NCBI RefSeq assembly: GCF_001468035.1
Contig: NZ_LNZA01000001.1
Location: forward strand, 2,210,231-2,274,230
Direction of reading: 5' to 3'
Length of the DNA stretch: 64,000 bases
Source of the DNA: Legionella tucsonensis
GTDB lineage: Bacteria; Pseudomonadota; Gammaproteobacteria; Legionellales; Legionellaceae
The number at the start of each line of letters is the position of its first letter. Position 1 is the stretch's first letter. Positions 36,669-45,628 of this stretch are shown here, piece by piece. Both the position numbers and the translations under genes were made by a program. Under the pieces are notes generated by a model. The model saw nothing but the letters and a program-made list of their open reading frames with translations, made no database searches and was not told the origin of the DNA.

Positions 36669-37649
36669 CTAATTACAAAGACCGCAAAAGGTACTGAGAT
36701 CAATATTACTCCCACAAAAAATAATCCCTACCCTTTTTCCATGAAGCTCATTTTTTAAAGGGTTAAGACATGCTGCAATGCCGGCAGCACAAGCTGGCTC
36801 AACCATCATTTTAAGTTCTTCTGCAATTAATTTCATTGCCGTAATAAGTTCATAATCACTAACGGTTACTAATTTATCGACATTCAGTTTGCATAAATGG
36901 AAACTATATGGTTCCGCTTTAGGGGCACCAAGGCTGTCTGCAATCGTTTGAATTTTATTAATAGCCATTGGCTTATTCGCTATGAAACTCCGATTCATTG
37001 TATCTGCACCTTCTGGCTCTGCTCCATAGATTTTACAAGATGGTTGGGCTTGCTTGAAGGCATTTGAAACCCCAGCACATAAACCGCCACCTCCTACAGC
37101 TATAACAACAGCATCTAATCCTTTTGTTTGTTCCGCAAACTCCAAACCCAATGTGGCAGTTCCCAATGCAGTATGGTAGCCTTCAAAAGGATGAATAAAG
37201 GCCCGAGACTCCTCTTTTGCAATGTCATGAACCAGGTTAAAGCCTTCATTAATGGTGTCACAATAAATGATTTCAGCGCCATAGGATTGACAACGTTGAA
37301 CTCGAAATGTGTTAGCCGTTTTTGGAATAACAACTTTCGCATTGATACCTAATTGTTTTGCAGCGTATGCTACTGCAATTGCATGATTACCAGCACTTAT
37401 AGCAGTGACTCCGTTTTTTAATTCATGAGTCTTTAGAGCCATCATATTTAATAAGGCTCCACGAAGTTTAAAACAACCACCATATTGGAATGTTTCAAGC
37501 TTGAGAAATAATTCGGTATTCTTTCCAAAAAGATTATCTTTTTCTTGCCCCCTCCATTCCCAAACAGGGGTTAGCAAAATTTTATCACCAATAAGCTTTC
37601 TGGCTTCGCGAATTTCCTTTAGATTTGGGATTTTGATTTCTTCAGTCAT
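36669..37649 (-). CDS. PLP-dependent threonine/serine dehydratase-like enzyme
   Basis: The 326-residue fold type II PLP enzyme shows FQYGGCFKLRGA with the Schiff-base Lys (usual S-F-K-x-R-G has Cys in place of Ser), ISAGNHAIAVAYAAK, the phosphate-binding loop AVGGGGLCAG and the C-terminal GSNIDL block. Length fits a catabolic threonine dehydratase or serine racemase without an ACT domain. It would deaminate Thr or Ser to a 2-oxoacid, or racemise Ser/Thr. Transcribed alone. Confidence 0.8.
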   Translation of the reverse strand: MTEEIKIPNLKEIREARKLIGDKILLTPVWEWRGQEKDNLFGKNTELFLKLETFQYGGCFKLRGALLNMMALKTHELKNGVTAISAGNHAIAVAYAAKQLGINAKVVIPKTANTFRVQRCQSYGAEIIYCDTINEGFNLVHDIAKEESRAFIHPFEGYHTALGTATLGLEFAEQTKGLDAVVIAVGGGGLCAGVSNAFKQAQPSCKIYGAEPEGADTMNRSFIANKPMAINKIQTIADSLGAPKAEPYSFHLCKLNVDKLVTVSDYELITAMKLIAEELKMMVEPACAAGIAACLNPLKNELHGKRVGIIFCGSNIDLSTFCGLCN

Positions 37650-38377
37650 AAATATTGATGCCTTATATTAGAGTTGTTTATCGCGTCTGAACTAAGTTTA
37701 ATTCAAATTAAAGACATTTAACCCCTCTTAGATTTTTTTTGCTTCAATTTGATTCCTATGCCTATCTTACTGACATACGTTTTCTCAAAAACCTTCATGT
37801 ATGAGTTGACATAAACTATTTAAATCTAGATGATCATGTACATTCCACCGTCGTTTGCTGAAAATCATTAATTTTTAATTTAACAATCGGCTACACATCA
37901 TATTCTCGGTTGCTATTTAAAATATAGTACCGCTTCATTTTCTTGTACATTGATATGAAAGACACCTTGGTAAATGATGAATCATCTGATTAACTTCTAA
38001 ATCCCACAAGAAGTTTGACTGACTATAAACAGACTTATCCACAGAAAATGTGGATAACTTAAATAAAATCGTGAAGATTTAAAAATGATATAACCCAGAC
38101 ACAGCAAGGGTCTTATATATTACTGATTAATCATTCATTATTCGGTAAAAATAGATATCCACAGGCAAGGGATAAGTAAAAAGAATTTAGACATAGCTAT
38201 GTTATACAAATAAAAAATAAAAAAACAGTCTTGACTCGAACTATTTTTACTTTTTATTTTTGAGCCAATCTTTGGTTAAACTTTGTGCTTAAAAAATAAT
38301 TCCTCTCGGAAAGAGAAGAAAGACTAAAAGTCTAGTGTATTCAGAAGTACATACCTTAGAAATAATCTATAGAGGTA
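37650..38377. other. Gene-free AT-rich stretch containing DnaA boxes
   Basis: This spacer shows no convincing frame on either strand. Its notable contents are an inverted pair of perfect DnaA boxes (described separately), a near-match ATATCCACA at 38155-38163, and TTGACT…TTATTT near 38232-38260, a weak promoter-like pair. Confidence 0.4.
38035..38057. promoter_or_regulatory. Inverted pair of perfect DnaA boxes
   Basis: TTATCCACA (38035-38043) and its exact complement TGTGGATAA (38049-38057) are separated by GAAAA. A third 8-of-9 match lies at 38155-38163. Perfect boxes bind DnaA in gammaproteobacteria. No dnaA, dnaN, gidA or rep gene is in the window, so origin function is only a possibility. 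The pair can also fold as a 9-bp hairpin. Confidence 0.6.
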
Positions 38378-38530
38378 TTAGCACCAGCGCTTATCTGTAA
38401 TAAATAAGCTAATCATAACCGAGCCAACAAATATTTTTCCTGATTCAAATACATGGGGCTTCATTTCCCAAACCCAATGATCGTATAAAGCTGCATGATC
38501 TAATGTTAAGGGCCGAATCACTAACTCCTG
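38378..38530 (-). pseudogene. 50-codon relic of an unidentified gene
   Basis: The minus strand reads QELVIRPLTLDHAALYDHWV… to …SLFITDKRWC before TAA, with good protein-like composition and a hydrophobic segment (IFVGSVMISLFI). It has no start codon: a stop lies immediately upstream. It appears to be the C-terminal scrap of a gene. Family not recognised. Confidence 0.4.
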
Positions 38531-38567
38531 CTAAGTTAGAAAAATAGGGCCTTCCTAATCAAAAGGA

Positions 38568-38828
38568 TTAAATAAGCTTTATATCGACTTTGTTTGGGTC
38601 TGTCCAAATATCATTTAATCCCCAATAACATTCTTTATTCGGATGTAATTGTCCCTGTTTTCTACCAAAATTAGAAAAAACAGTTTGTTCTACTAATTTT
38701 AATCTAGCTTCTTCTTCAGTATTAGCCCAAGCATCCTGACCATTTTCAAGAATATTTTCGTACCCCCCAATATCTTTAATTATTTTTATTGTTTCCTTAT
38801 CTATTACTCGCAATCTATAATGATTCAT
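38568..38828 (-). CDS. Small unknown protein
   Basis: The 86-residue protein starts MNHYRLRVIDKETIKIIKDIGG after TGGAGCTAAAA, a good ribosome site. It is soluble, mixed charge, with Trp-rich ends (DAWANTEEEA, YWGLNDIWTD). The opening resembles short beta-hairpin/helix domains that process a repeated sequence position, but no family was recognised. It lies between two gene relics, in a decaying region. Confidence 0.6.
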   Translation of the reverse strand: MNHYRLRVIDKETIKIIKDIGGYENILENGQDAWANTEEEARLKLVEQTVFSNFGRKQGQLHPNKECYWGLNDIWTDPNKVDIKLI

Positions 38829-38865
38829 TTTTAGCTCCAGAAAATTAATTTATTCTCCTTTTGTT

Positions 38866-39200
38866 TTATATTAGCTTATTTTTAAATAGGCTAACAATTA
38901 AACGTTCTGCAATAATAATATTTTGATTAAACGATAAATTCGCAATAAGAATTGCCATTGTAAATCCCATTCCTGTCAAGATACTGGCTCACCCTAAATA
39001 ATCTCCAAGTTAGGTCTTTGGGTTTTCTCACTAACCTTAAAAAATCAGCGACAAAAAGCTAAAACAAAAAACACCTAAAGGCTTACCCAGAATAAATCCT
39101 AAAAAATATGGAAATAGTTACTTCATGGGTAAAATCTAAAGAAAATAATGATATTCCTGCGTTCGCTAAATCATATAAGGGTAAGATAAAATAACCTATC
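38866..39200 (-). pseudogene. nhaA: C-terminal relic of Na+/H+ antiporter nhaA
   Basis: Successive minus-strand frames reconstruct the end of NhaA in order: GYFILPLYDLANAGISLFS, then GFILGKPLGVFCFSFLS, then KPKDLTW, then MGFTMAILIANLSFNQN with the tail to NKLI and TAA. In intact NhaA these appear as FILPLFALANAGV, GLFLGKPLGI, LPKDVTW and GIGFTMSIFIANLAF. At least three frameshifts or stops separate them, and the N-terminal two thirds are missing. The relic abuts the tRNA-Lys gene. Confidence 0.9.
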
Positions 39201-39217
39201 CATATTGATTATATTGA

Positions 39218-39290
39218 TAGGCCGTATAGGGATCGAACCTATGACCAAGAGATTAAGAGTCTCCTGCTCTACCAGCTGAGCTAACGGCCC
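39218..39290 (-). tRNA. tRNA-Lys (anticodon CTT)
   Basis: The minus strand folds as a cloverleaf. The acceptor is GGGCCGT/ACGGCCT, the D-arm is in TAGCTCAGCTGGTAGAGCA, the anticodon stem GGAGA/TCTCT encloses loop CTCTTAA with anticodon CTT, and the T-arm is ATAGG-TTCGATC-CCTAT. The discriminator base is A and the 3' CCA is not encoded. It reads AAG codons. Confidence 0.95.
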
Positions 39291-39436
39291 GTTTTTAAAA
39301 TGAATTGTAAAGAGAACTGTTAACCATCATAACATGTCAACTACACTTAAATGGTAGCTGATATCGATAAATTTTCCAACCCTAGCTTTGCTCCTAAAAT
39401 TGTCTTGTATATGATTTATTTTTAATTCTATTTGTG

Positions 39437-39492
39437 CAATAAATGCCGCAACTGCTTTGAATTTTACTTCAAGACAGTTGCGGCATTTATTG
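39437..39492. terminator. Terminator of the MFS transporter gene
   Basis: A perfect 18-bp stem (CAATAAATGCCGCAACTG at 39437-39454 with its complement at 39475-39492) lies 16 bases past the transporter stop. The inner loop has further TTGAA/TTCAA pairing. The distal arm ends in ATTTATTG. Confidence 0.8.
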
Positions 39493-39507
39493 CGACCTGA
39501 GATTTTC

Positions 39508-40737
39508 TTAACTTGGCAACTCTGCTGGATAGAGCTTTGATACAACATATTTCTCTCGATATGCAACGAACAGAAAACCAATAACTCCAAGCGCCAGCGT
39601 TACTGGGATAACTCCGACTCCATAAATAAAAGCACTCGCTTCACGAATACCGCCATTTGCATTGACTACAAAACCAATTATTGTATGGAAAGCATAGCCA
39701 AAAATCATGATTATCATGTTAGCAATTGCAGTCGTCAGACCAGCAAGATGCTCAGGTACGTAAGTAGAAACTGTATAAATTGCCAAAATCTGATAAGCGC
39801 AACACATTCCAACCAATATAAAAGATACTGTAATGCTAGAGACTGTTAACATACCCGCAACAAGTGCAATGAAGACCAGGCACATGATTATTCCAGAAGC
39901 AATGATTGTTCCCAGGTAATATCCTGTTTTTTCTGCGATTAAACTTAAAATCGGAGATCCAAAACACATTCCTATAAAGATCATTGAAGGTAAGTAGTTT
40001 GCTGTTGATGTATTCAAACCATAGACTTGTTTTAAAAATCCAGATCCCCATACATCAGAAAAACCCTCAAGAGGCCCAAGCATCAATCCAGCAAAACAGC
40101 AAATGAAGATTACTTTTTTATTTGTAAAAACCGTTTTAATATTGGAAAGAACTGATGTGTGATAAGTAGGTTTTTCATCAGGTACAATAAAATAGGTTAT
40201 GCAAGCCAATATGAGACCAATAGCAATAAACACTTCAATTACCATTTTATAACCAACTGCCTGACACATATAACTAACAGGCCCTCCACCATAGACAGCA
40301 CCGATAAGTCCTATCATCACCGAAAAACTGAGCATCCGGGAAAAATGCTGTTCTTTAAAAGCCATACGTATGATTTTAAATGTCCCTAAAATGGCAGCTG
40401 AAGACCCAATACCAATTAATGCTCTTCCTACAAGAGGATAGATCCAATTATCAGCAAAAATAAGCGGCAGCAGTCCGATAACTGGGAGCAAAATACATAC
40501 AGTCATTACTTTTCTTGGCCCAAAACGATCCAACATGATCCCAATCGGCAAATGCATTAAAGAGTAACCAAGATAATAAACACCAGAAAATTGCCCAAAA
40601 ACCGTCGCATCGATGTGAAATTGCGACGTAATATCATTCATCATAATATTGGGCATCACTCTAAGAACATATTGGTATGCGTAAAATATTGATGCAATAA
40701 TCCATACAAACCAGGCAACAACTCGTGATGTAGACAT
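39508..40737 (-). CDS. MFS transporter, Pht-like (Legionella phagosomal transporter type)
   Basis: Start at 40737 has GAGG 6 bases upstream (an in-frame ATG at 40773 is less likely) and gives 409 residues with 12 membrane helices. The opening WFVWIIASIFYAYQYVLRVMPN and LDRFGPRKVM loop are features of the MFS family that includes the Pht transporters, which import amino acids or nucleosides for growth inside phagosomes. The substrate is not readable. It is divergent from an Lrp-type regulator gene 201 bases away, which may control it. Confidence 0.75.
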   Translation of the reverse strand: MSTSRVVAWFVWIIASIFYAYQYVLRVMPNIMMNDITSQFHIDATVFGQFSGVYYLGYSLMHLPIGIMLDRFGPRKVMTVCILLPVIGLLPLIFADNWIYPLVGRALIGIGSSAAILGTFKIIRMAFKEQHFSRMLSFSVMIGLIGAVYGGGPVSYMCQAVGYKMVIEVFIAIGLILACITYFIVPDEKPTYHTSVLSNIKTVFTNKKVIFICCFAGLMLGPLEGFSDVWGSGFLKQVYGLNTSTANYLPSMIFIGMCFGSPILSLIAEKTGYYLGTIIASGIIMCLVFIALVAGMLTVSSITVSFILVGMCCAYQILAIYTVSTYVPEHLAGLTTAIANMIIMIFGYAFHTIIGFVVNANGGIREASAFIYGVGVIPVTLALGVIGFLFVAYREKYVVSKLYPAELPS

Positions 40738-40938
40738 AAAAATCCTCAAGAAACAAGCAGCTAATATACGCACAATGACTATAACCTATGCACAACACCT
40801 ATTTTAATTCATTTTTTTTGAAATTTTATTGCAAATATAGATCTTTATTAACTTGATTTGAATTAAAATTTTATTTTTTAATGATTTTGTAGATTTAAAT
40901 GCTAAAATATAAAAAACTCATGTTATTTTTTAAACACT

Positions 40939-41406
40939 ATGGATCGTACTGACAAAAAGATACTTGATATACTTCAAGCAAATTGCCAAATCAACAATCA
41001 AGAGCTAGCAGACATGGTGGCCTTATCACCTTCTCCTTGTCTTCGTCGTGTTAAAATATTGGAAGATAATGGATACATAAAGAAAAAGGTTGCTCTTCTC
41101 GAACCCGAAAAAATAGGTTTAAAATTATCCGTGATTGTTTTAGTTGGATTAAATAGTCACCAACCTGCTGTTATGAATCAGTTTGAGGAGGCTGTGCGCT
41201 TTCTTCCTGAGGTAATTCAATGTTATTTAATCACAGGCCAATCAGCAGATTACGTATTAAAAGTAATTGTGCCAGACCTAAATGCATACCAATCTTTTTT
41301 ATTAGATAAGCTAACGCGTATCAATGGGGTAACGAGTGTACAATCAAGTTTTATATTAAGAACTATTTGTGAAACAACTACTCTTCCATTAGATCATCTC
41401 GATTAA
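40939..41406 (+). CDS. Lrp/AsnC-family transcription regulator
   Basis: The 155-residue protein has the N-terminal winged helix-turn-helix (DRTDKKILDILQANCQINNQELADMVALSPSPCLRRVKILEDNGYI) and the C-terminal RAM ligand-binding domain (VIQCYLITGQSADYVLKVIV). Such regulators respond to amino acids. The divergent MFS transporter is the natural target, fitting local regulation of amino-acid uptake. No strong ribosome site. Confidence 0.9.
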   Translation: MDRTDKKILDILQANCQINNQELADMVALSPSPCLRRVKILEDNGYIKKKVALLEPEKIGLKLSVIVLVGLNSHQPAVMNQFEEAVRFLPEVIQCYLITGQSADYVLKVIVPDLNAYQSFLLDKLTRINGVTSVQSSFILRTICETTTLPLDHLD

Positions 41407-41492
41407 TTATTTACTTATTGATATGTTAAGAAATCGCAGATAGCAGGTGCTTTTACTGTCACAAACCGCATACTTGTCATTAATAGACCACG

Positions 41493-42149
41493 ATGAGATC
41501 CCATTCTGATCTCATTTTAAAAAGGACCATCATGCTCTGGGCGCTGATTTCTCTATTTTTCTTCTGGCTGGTTTTCCGAGAACTCACAGGGCGCCTACCT
41601 ATCTCCAAAGGCTATCTCGCTACATCGCTGTTCTTAGCTTTGTTATTTGCATGGCCTCCTTTTCATCGGTGGCGTTTTGAACGCTTCTTAACAGAGGTCG
41701 CTAGCCAATTAGCCGAAAATCATCCTGCAAAAGTACACTGCAATACCTTATTTGATACAATTTTCGATGAAGAACCAGGAGTTTATGGTCATGCGGACCC
41801 TAAAACTGGTTACATCGTCATCCAATATCCCAAATGCTCGCTATTGATGGATTATGTGAGTCATCCTGAACGTGCAACTTTGGATGAAATCATTGCACTA
41901 AATATTTTAACCCATGAAAGCATGCACGCACGCGGTGAATATAATGAGGCAAAAACCGAATGTGAGGCAGTACAAAGAAACTACCGCACAGCAATCCTAC
42001 TTGGAGTTCCTGATAATATCGCAAAACAAAATGCTCTTGATTACTATAAAGATGTTTACCTCAAGCGCCGTGATGGTTATTTCTCAAAAGAATGTGCTCC
42101 AGGTAAAGCAATGGACGAGCATTTAAGTGATTCGACGTGGAATGAATAA
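41493..42149 (+). CDS. Membrane protein with HExxH metallopeptidase motif
   Basis: The 218-residue protein has two N-terminal membrane helices (~13-30, ~40-55). A soluble domain follows with LTHESMHARGEYNEAKTECEAVQRNY near 138-165. HESMH is a zinc HExxH motif, and Glu in EAKTECEA ~14 residues later may be the third ligand. A membrane-bound zinc peptidase or a remnant of that fold is likely; substrate unknown. Two start codons (ATG 41493, ATG 41532) are possible. Confidence 0.55.
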   Translation: MRSHSDLILKRTIMLWALISLFFFWLVFRELTGRLPISKGYLATSLFLALLFAWPPFHRWRFERFLTEVASQLAENHPAKVHCNTLFDTIFDEEPGVYGHADPKTGYIVIQYPKCSLLMDYVSHPERATLDEIIALNILTHESMHARGEYNEAKTECEAVQRNYRTAILLGVPDNIAKQNALDYYKDVYLKRRDGYFSKECAPGKAMDEHLSDSTWNE

Positions 42150-42292
42150 GAACTCACGTTGATTAAATAATTCATCATGAGTACGTGTTGACTAATCCTA
42201 ACCATTTCAAGGAATATAATGAATAACCTTTAACACAACCCACTATAAATAAGCATGAGAAATACACTTCTACTTCAGACGATGATCGATTC

Positions 42293-43627
42293 ATGTTAAA
42301 GAAAATACTGTTCTTGATATTATTGGTAATAGGATTGTCAAACTGCAATAGAAGTGTTGAACAGCAAATCGTTTTGCCACCTAAATTTCCTTCCAGTACA
42401 AAGGATTACAAACCCATAGCTGATTTGCCTTATGTTGCTTGGTGGCAACAATTTCATGATGTAGAATTGAATCAATTGATTAAAGCTGGCTTGAATAACA
42501 ACATGGACATTCATATTGCCATAGGAAACTTACAACAAGCACAAGGCGAATTGCGACAAGTCAAACTTAGTTGGCTTCCTATCGTACAAATACTTGCCGG
42601 TTACTCCACCAATCCCGCTCTTGGAACACCCGGTGCATTTTATGGAATATGGCCCTATTATTTTGTGAACATTATGAAACTTTACGCGCAACAGAAACAA
42701 GCTACATACAATGTTCAAATTTACCGCGCTGCGATTGATGGAATGCGCCTGGCATTAATTGGCCAAATCGCATCAGCTTATTTCACTTTAATTGCTCAAT
42801 TAGAACAATTAAGATTATTGCAACAACTAGATAGTGACTTGAAATCATTAATTAAATTGAGTCGAGGGGAAATTAAAATTGGTTTAGAAAATGAAATTGC
42901 TCTGGCCCAATTGCAAACCGATGAGCGTCTGATTGCAGCGCAAATTAAACCTATCTTGCATAATATTGTGGTCAGTGAAAATGCGCTTCGTTATTTGATT
43001 AATGCAAATCCAGGAAGGATAAACAATAAAAATAATTTCGCCAAAATAGACTTTTCCCGTTTTAAACCAGGAAGCTTACCCGCTACCGTATTAAATAATC
43101 GTCCTGATTTGAAAATGGCATTCTATGCATTAAAAGCCTCTCACGCAGGTATTAAAGTTGCCTACAGTGATTTTTTCCCGGGAATTCAGTTAGATGATTT
43201 TCTAGGTGAAGTAGATTTGCCAAACAGTAATTTTGCTGACGCAACTGATGCATACATCAATTGGACGTTTACGCTCAGTACCTTAGGGAAAATTGCAGCA
43301 AGTAAAGGTGCTTATAATGCAAAAGCTGCTGAATTCAATAAAACAGTCCGACGGATTTTAAAAGAAGTCGATAGTGACTATTCTGCCAACAGACGCATGA
43401 ATGAAAAATTCATGGCTTATTTACGTGCCGAAAAGGATTATCGTCATAAATACAAATTACAACAAGGATTGCTAAAAACTGGATTAATTTCTTATAAAGA
43501 ATTATTACAAAGCAAAATATATTTGGATAACTTGGCGCTCTCAACAAATCTGGCCAAACTGGAGCTCGCTATGTCATTGGTTATTTTATATCAAGACTTG
43601 GCGGGTGGATATGCATATACTCAGTAG
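42293..43627 (+). CDS. Outer-membrane efflux lipoprotein (NodT/TolC family)
   Basis: The 444-residue protein has a lipoprotein signal peptide ending LSNC (Cys18). Two repeated helical-barrel halves follow: WWQQFHDVELNQLIKAGLNNNMDIHIA opens the first, LNNRPDLKMAFYALKASHAGIKVAYSDFFPGI the second. NodT-type proteins form the outer-membrane channel of tripartite pumps. It is first in a set of four genes with an HlyD adaptor and two FUSC-type membrane proteins. Confidence 0.85.
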   Translation: MLKKILFLILLVIGLSNCNRSVEQQIVLPPKFPSSTKDYKPIADLPYVAWWQQFHDVELNQLIKAGLNNNMDIHIAIGNLQQAQGELRQVKLSWLPIVQILAGYSTNPALGTPGAFYGIWPYYFVNIMKLYAQQKQATYNVQIYRAAIDGMRLALIGQIASAYFTLIAQLEQLRLLQQLDSDLKSLIKLSRGEIKIGLENEIALAQLQTDERLIAAQIKPILHNIVVSENALRYLINANPGRINNKNNFAKIDFSRFKPGSLPATVLNNRPDLKMAFYALKASHAGIKVAYSDFFPGIQLDDFLGEVDLPNSNFADATDAYINWTFTLSTLGKIAASKGAYNAKAAEFNKTVRRILKEVDSDYSANRRMNEKFMAYLRAEKDYRHKYKLQQGLLKTGLISYKELLQSKIYLDNLALSTNLAKLELAMSLVILYQDLAGGYAYTQ

Positions 43628-43686
43628 CTTTTGGGGAAATGAATGTAACCTGGCACTCGGTATGTAATTAACGGTAACTTATATAT

Positions 43687-44715
43687 ATGATACATTTACG
43701 CAGACATCGTCTACACGTTAAACAGGGATTTGTACGATTAAAGCACTGGTTCACTTTGGCCAATGTCATCATTTTGATTGGTATTTTAACGACCCTTATT
43801 TATGTTTTTTCTTATTTATTCCCTTTCACAGATAATGCATTTGTCGTCAATAACGTACGTCCAGTCGCAGCCCTTACGAATGGCTACATTACAAGTCTTT
43901 ATGTAAAAAATGGAGATTTTGTCAAAAAAGGCCAAAAGCTTTTCACAGTCTTTCAAAAACCTTATATATATGCTGTGGAACAACTTAGTGCAGATTTGTC
44001 AGGTGCCGAAGCACAATTGGCTGCATTAAAAAGCACTTATGAGCGAGATCTCAAACTCAGTGAAAACGAGCAAAAAAATTACATCAGACTCAAACAGGAT
44101 GATCAAAAATATTATAAAGGCTACGCATTAAAATCGGTCTCTCTTATTACCTTACAAAATTCCCAACAACAAACAAAAGCCGCTAAATATAAATGGGATG
44201 CTGCTTTAAAACAGTTGGAAATTGTTCAACATCAAATTAAAGCGCAAGAAAATGAAATTAAATCCCTACACGCGCGATTAAAAAATGCCAAAGTGAATTT
44301 GGAGCAAACAGAGGTATATGCACAAATCAATGGAATTATCCAAAATTTGTTTTTTAGTATCGGAACACCCGTAAATATTAACCAGCCTCTTTTTTCTTTA
44401 GTGGATACAGATAATATTTACATTCAAGCAAACTTTAACGAAACAGACTTGGGTCATGTGCGTCAAGGTGCAAAAGTATTGATATTTCCCAGAATGTATC
44501 TGGGAAGAAAAATGTTTCATGGGGTAATTGATTCAGACTATTGGTCAGCTAACCGACAATTAGTGGACAACCGTACTCAGCTACAAAATGTCACCAATGA
44601 AAATCAATGGATCTTATTACCGCAAAGACTTCCTGTGATCATTCGAATTACCGATCCTGATCCTCATTACCCGCTACGCCTTGGGACAAGTGCCTATGTC
44701 TATATCAAAGTTTAA
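43687..44715 (+). CDS. HlyD/EmrA-type periplasmic adaptor
   Basis: The 342-residue protein has one N-terminal membrane helix (~22-45). Next come the first half-lipoyl segment (VAALTNGYITSLYVKNGDFVKKGQKLF), a long coiled-coil hairpin (~95-205), the second half-lipoyl (VYAQINGIIQNLFFSIGTPV) and a beta-barrel. It bridges the inner-membrane pump and the outer-membrane channel. Its end overlaps the next gene's start by 20 bases, indicating translational coupling. Confidence 0.85.
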   Translation: MIHLRRHRLHVKQGFVRLKHWFTLANVIILIGILTTLIYVFSYLFPFTDNAFVVNNVRPVAALTNGYITSLYVKNGDFVKKGQKLFTVFQKPYIYAVEQLSADLSGAEAQLAALKSTYERDLKLSENEQKNYIRLKQDDQKYYKGYALKSVSLITLQNSQQQTKAAKYKWDAALKQLEIVQHQIKAQENEIKSLHARLKNAKVNLEQTEVYAQINGIIQNLFFSIGTPVNINQPLFSLVDTDNIYIQANFNETDLGHVRQGAKVLIFPRMYLGRKMFHGVIDSDYWSANRQLVDNRTQLQNVTNENQWILLPQRLPVIIRITDPDPHYPLRLGTSAYVYIKV

Positions 44716-45628
44716 GCGATGGCTTGATGAAGTTGATCCTTACGCATTGCAACGCATTACTCTTTATAAGTGTCTCTTCGTTGCAACTATAGAAGTATAT
44801 GTTTATTGGATATTTCGGCCTGTAAGTTTCCTTACTTTTTTTTCACCTTTTCTTTTAGCAGGTATGTATGAAGCCCCAGTGCTAACCACTTTTAAAGAAA
44901 AAGAGCGATTACTGATTTTTATCACTGTGGCAATTATTCTCATCAACGTCTCCTTTTATCTTATTTATCCATTTCATGGAGTCTTTTTCTTTTTTTCAGT
45001 GTTTGCCTTCGCAATAACCTATTTCTGTGTATTAAAATATTTCTATGCATTAAAAAATTTAACAATGCTGCTTATAGCAACTGGAGCTGTGGTTCTGAGC
45101 ACTGAACCTCCTGCTAACCTTGAAGTCGCATACGGGTTTATTTCATCAACTACATTGGCGATGATTTTTGTATTCATTAGTTTGAAATGTTTCCCTAATG
45201 TCTATTTGATCATATGGAACAGAGCACTGCAAAAATTTATTCAATTTCTTGAGGAAGATATTAATTCTGCGCTAAATCAAAATCATAAAAGTCCTATAGG
45301 AGAGGAAATTCTCCATTTGGGAATGGTACGAAATTATCGACGAATGCTTCCTAAAAAATACATAATGCAGGCGTGTCGTATCTCGGTAAATATAAGAAAT
45401 ATCCAACACGCATTAGATAATTTATATTATGAGACAAAGAATGAGGTATTTTGGTACGGTATAAAAAACAACCTTTTTTTGCTTAGGCTCAATATGAAAA
45501 CTTACACACAATGCGGCACACCCGCAATGCCTATAGAACCCCAAACAAAATTACAGCATTACGTTATGCATTGCTTACACCAAGCATTTATCCATTGGAA
45601 TAAATTATGCTTTCTGCGGCACAACTGA
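44696..45628 (+). CDS. FUSC-family membrane protein, first half
   Basis: ATG 44696 gives 310 residues. About six membrane helices occupy residues ~22-165, then a cytosolic helical domain (~170-310). With the next gene it matches the two-halved layout of aromatic-acid/FUSC exporters (AaeB-like), which normally combine both membrane bundles in a ~650-residue protein. It would form the inner-membrane part of the pump. It overlaps the adaptor gene by 20 bases and the next gene by 22. Confidence 0.7.
   Translation: MSISKFKRWLDEVDPYALQRITLYKCLFVATIEVYVYWIFRPVSFLTFFSPFLLAGMYEAPVLTTFKEKERLLIFITVAIILINVSFYLIYPFHGVFFFFSVFAFAITYFCVLKYFYALKNLTMLLIATGAVVLSTEPPANLEVAYGFISSTTLAMIFVFISLKCFPNVYLIIWNRALQKFIQFLEEDINSALNQNHKSPIGEEILHLGMVRNYRRMLPKKYIMQACRISVNIRNIQHALDNLYYETKNEVFWYGIKNNLFLLRLNMKTYTQCGTPAMPIEPQTKLQHYVMHCLHQAFIHWNKLCFLRHN

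Noticed and set aside
39327-39590. 87-codon minus-strand frame across the MFS terminator
   Set aside because: It runs through the transporter's 3' end and the terminator stem and looks like a shadow.
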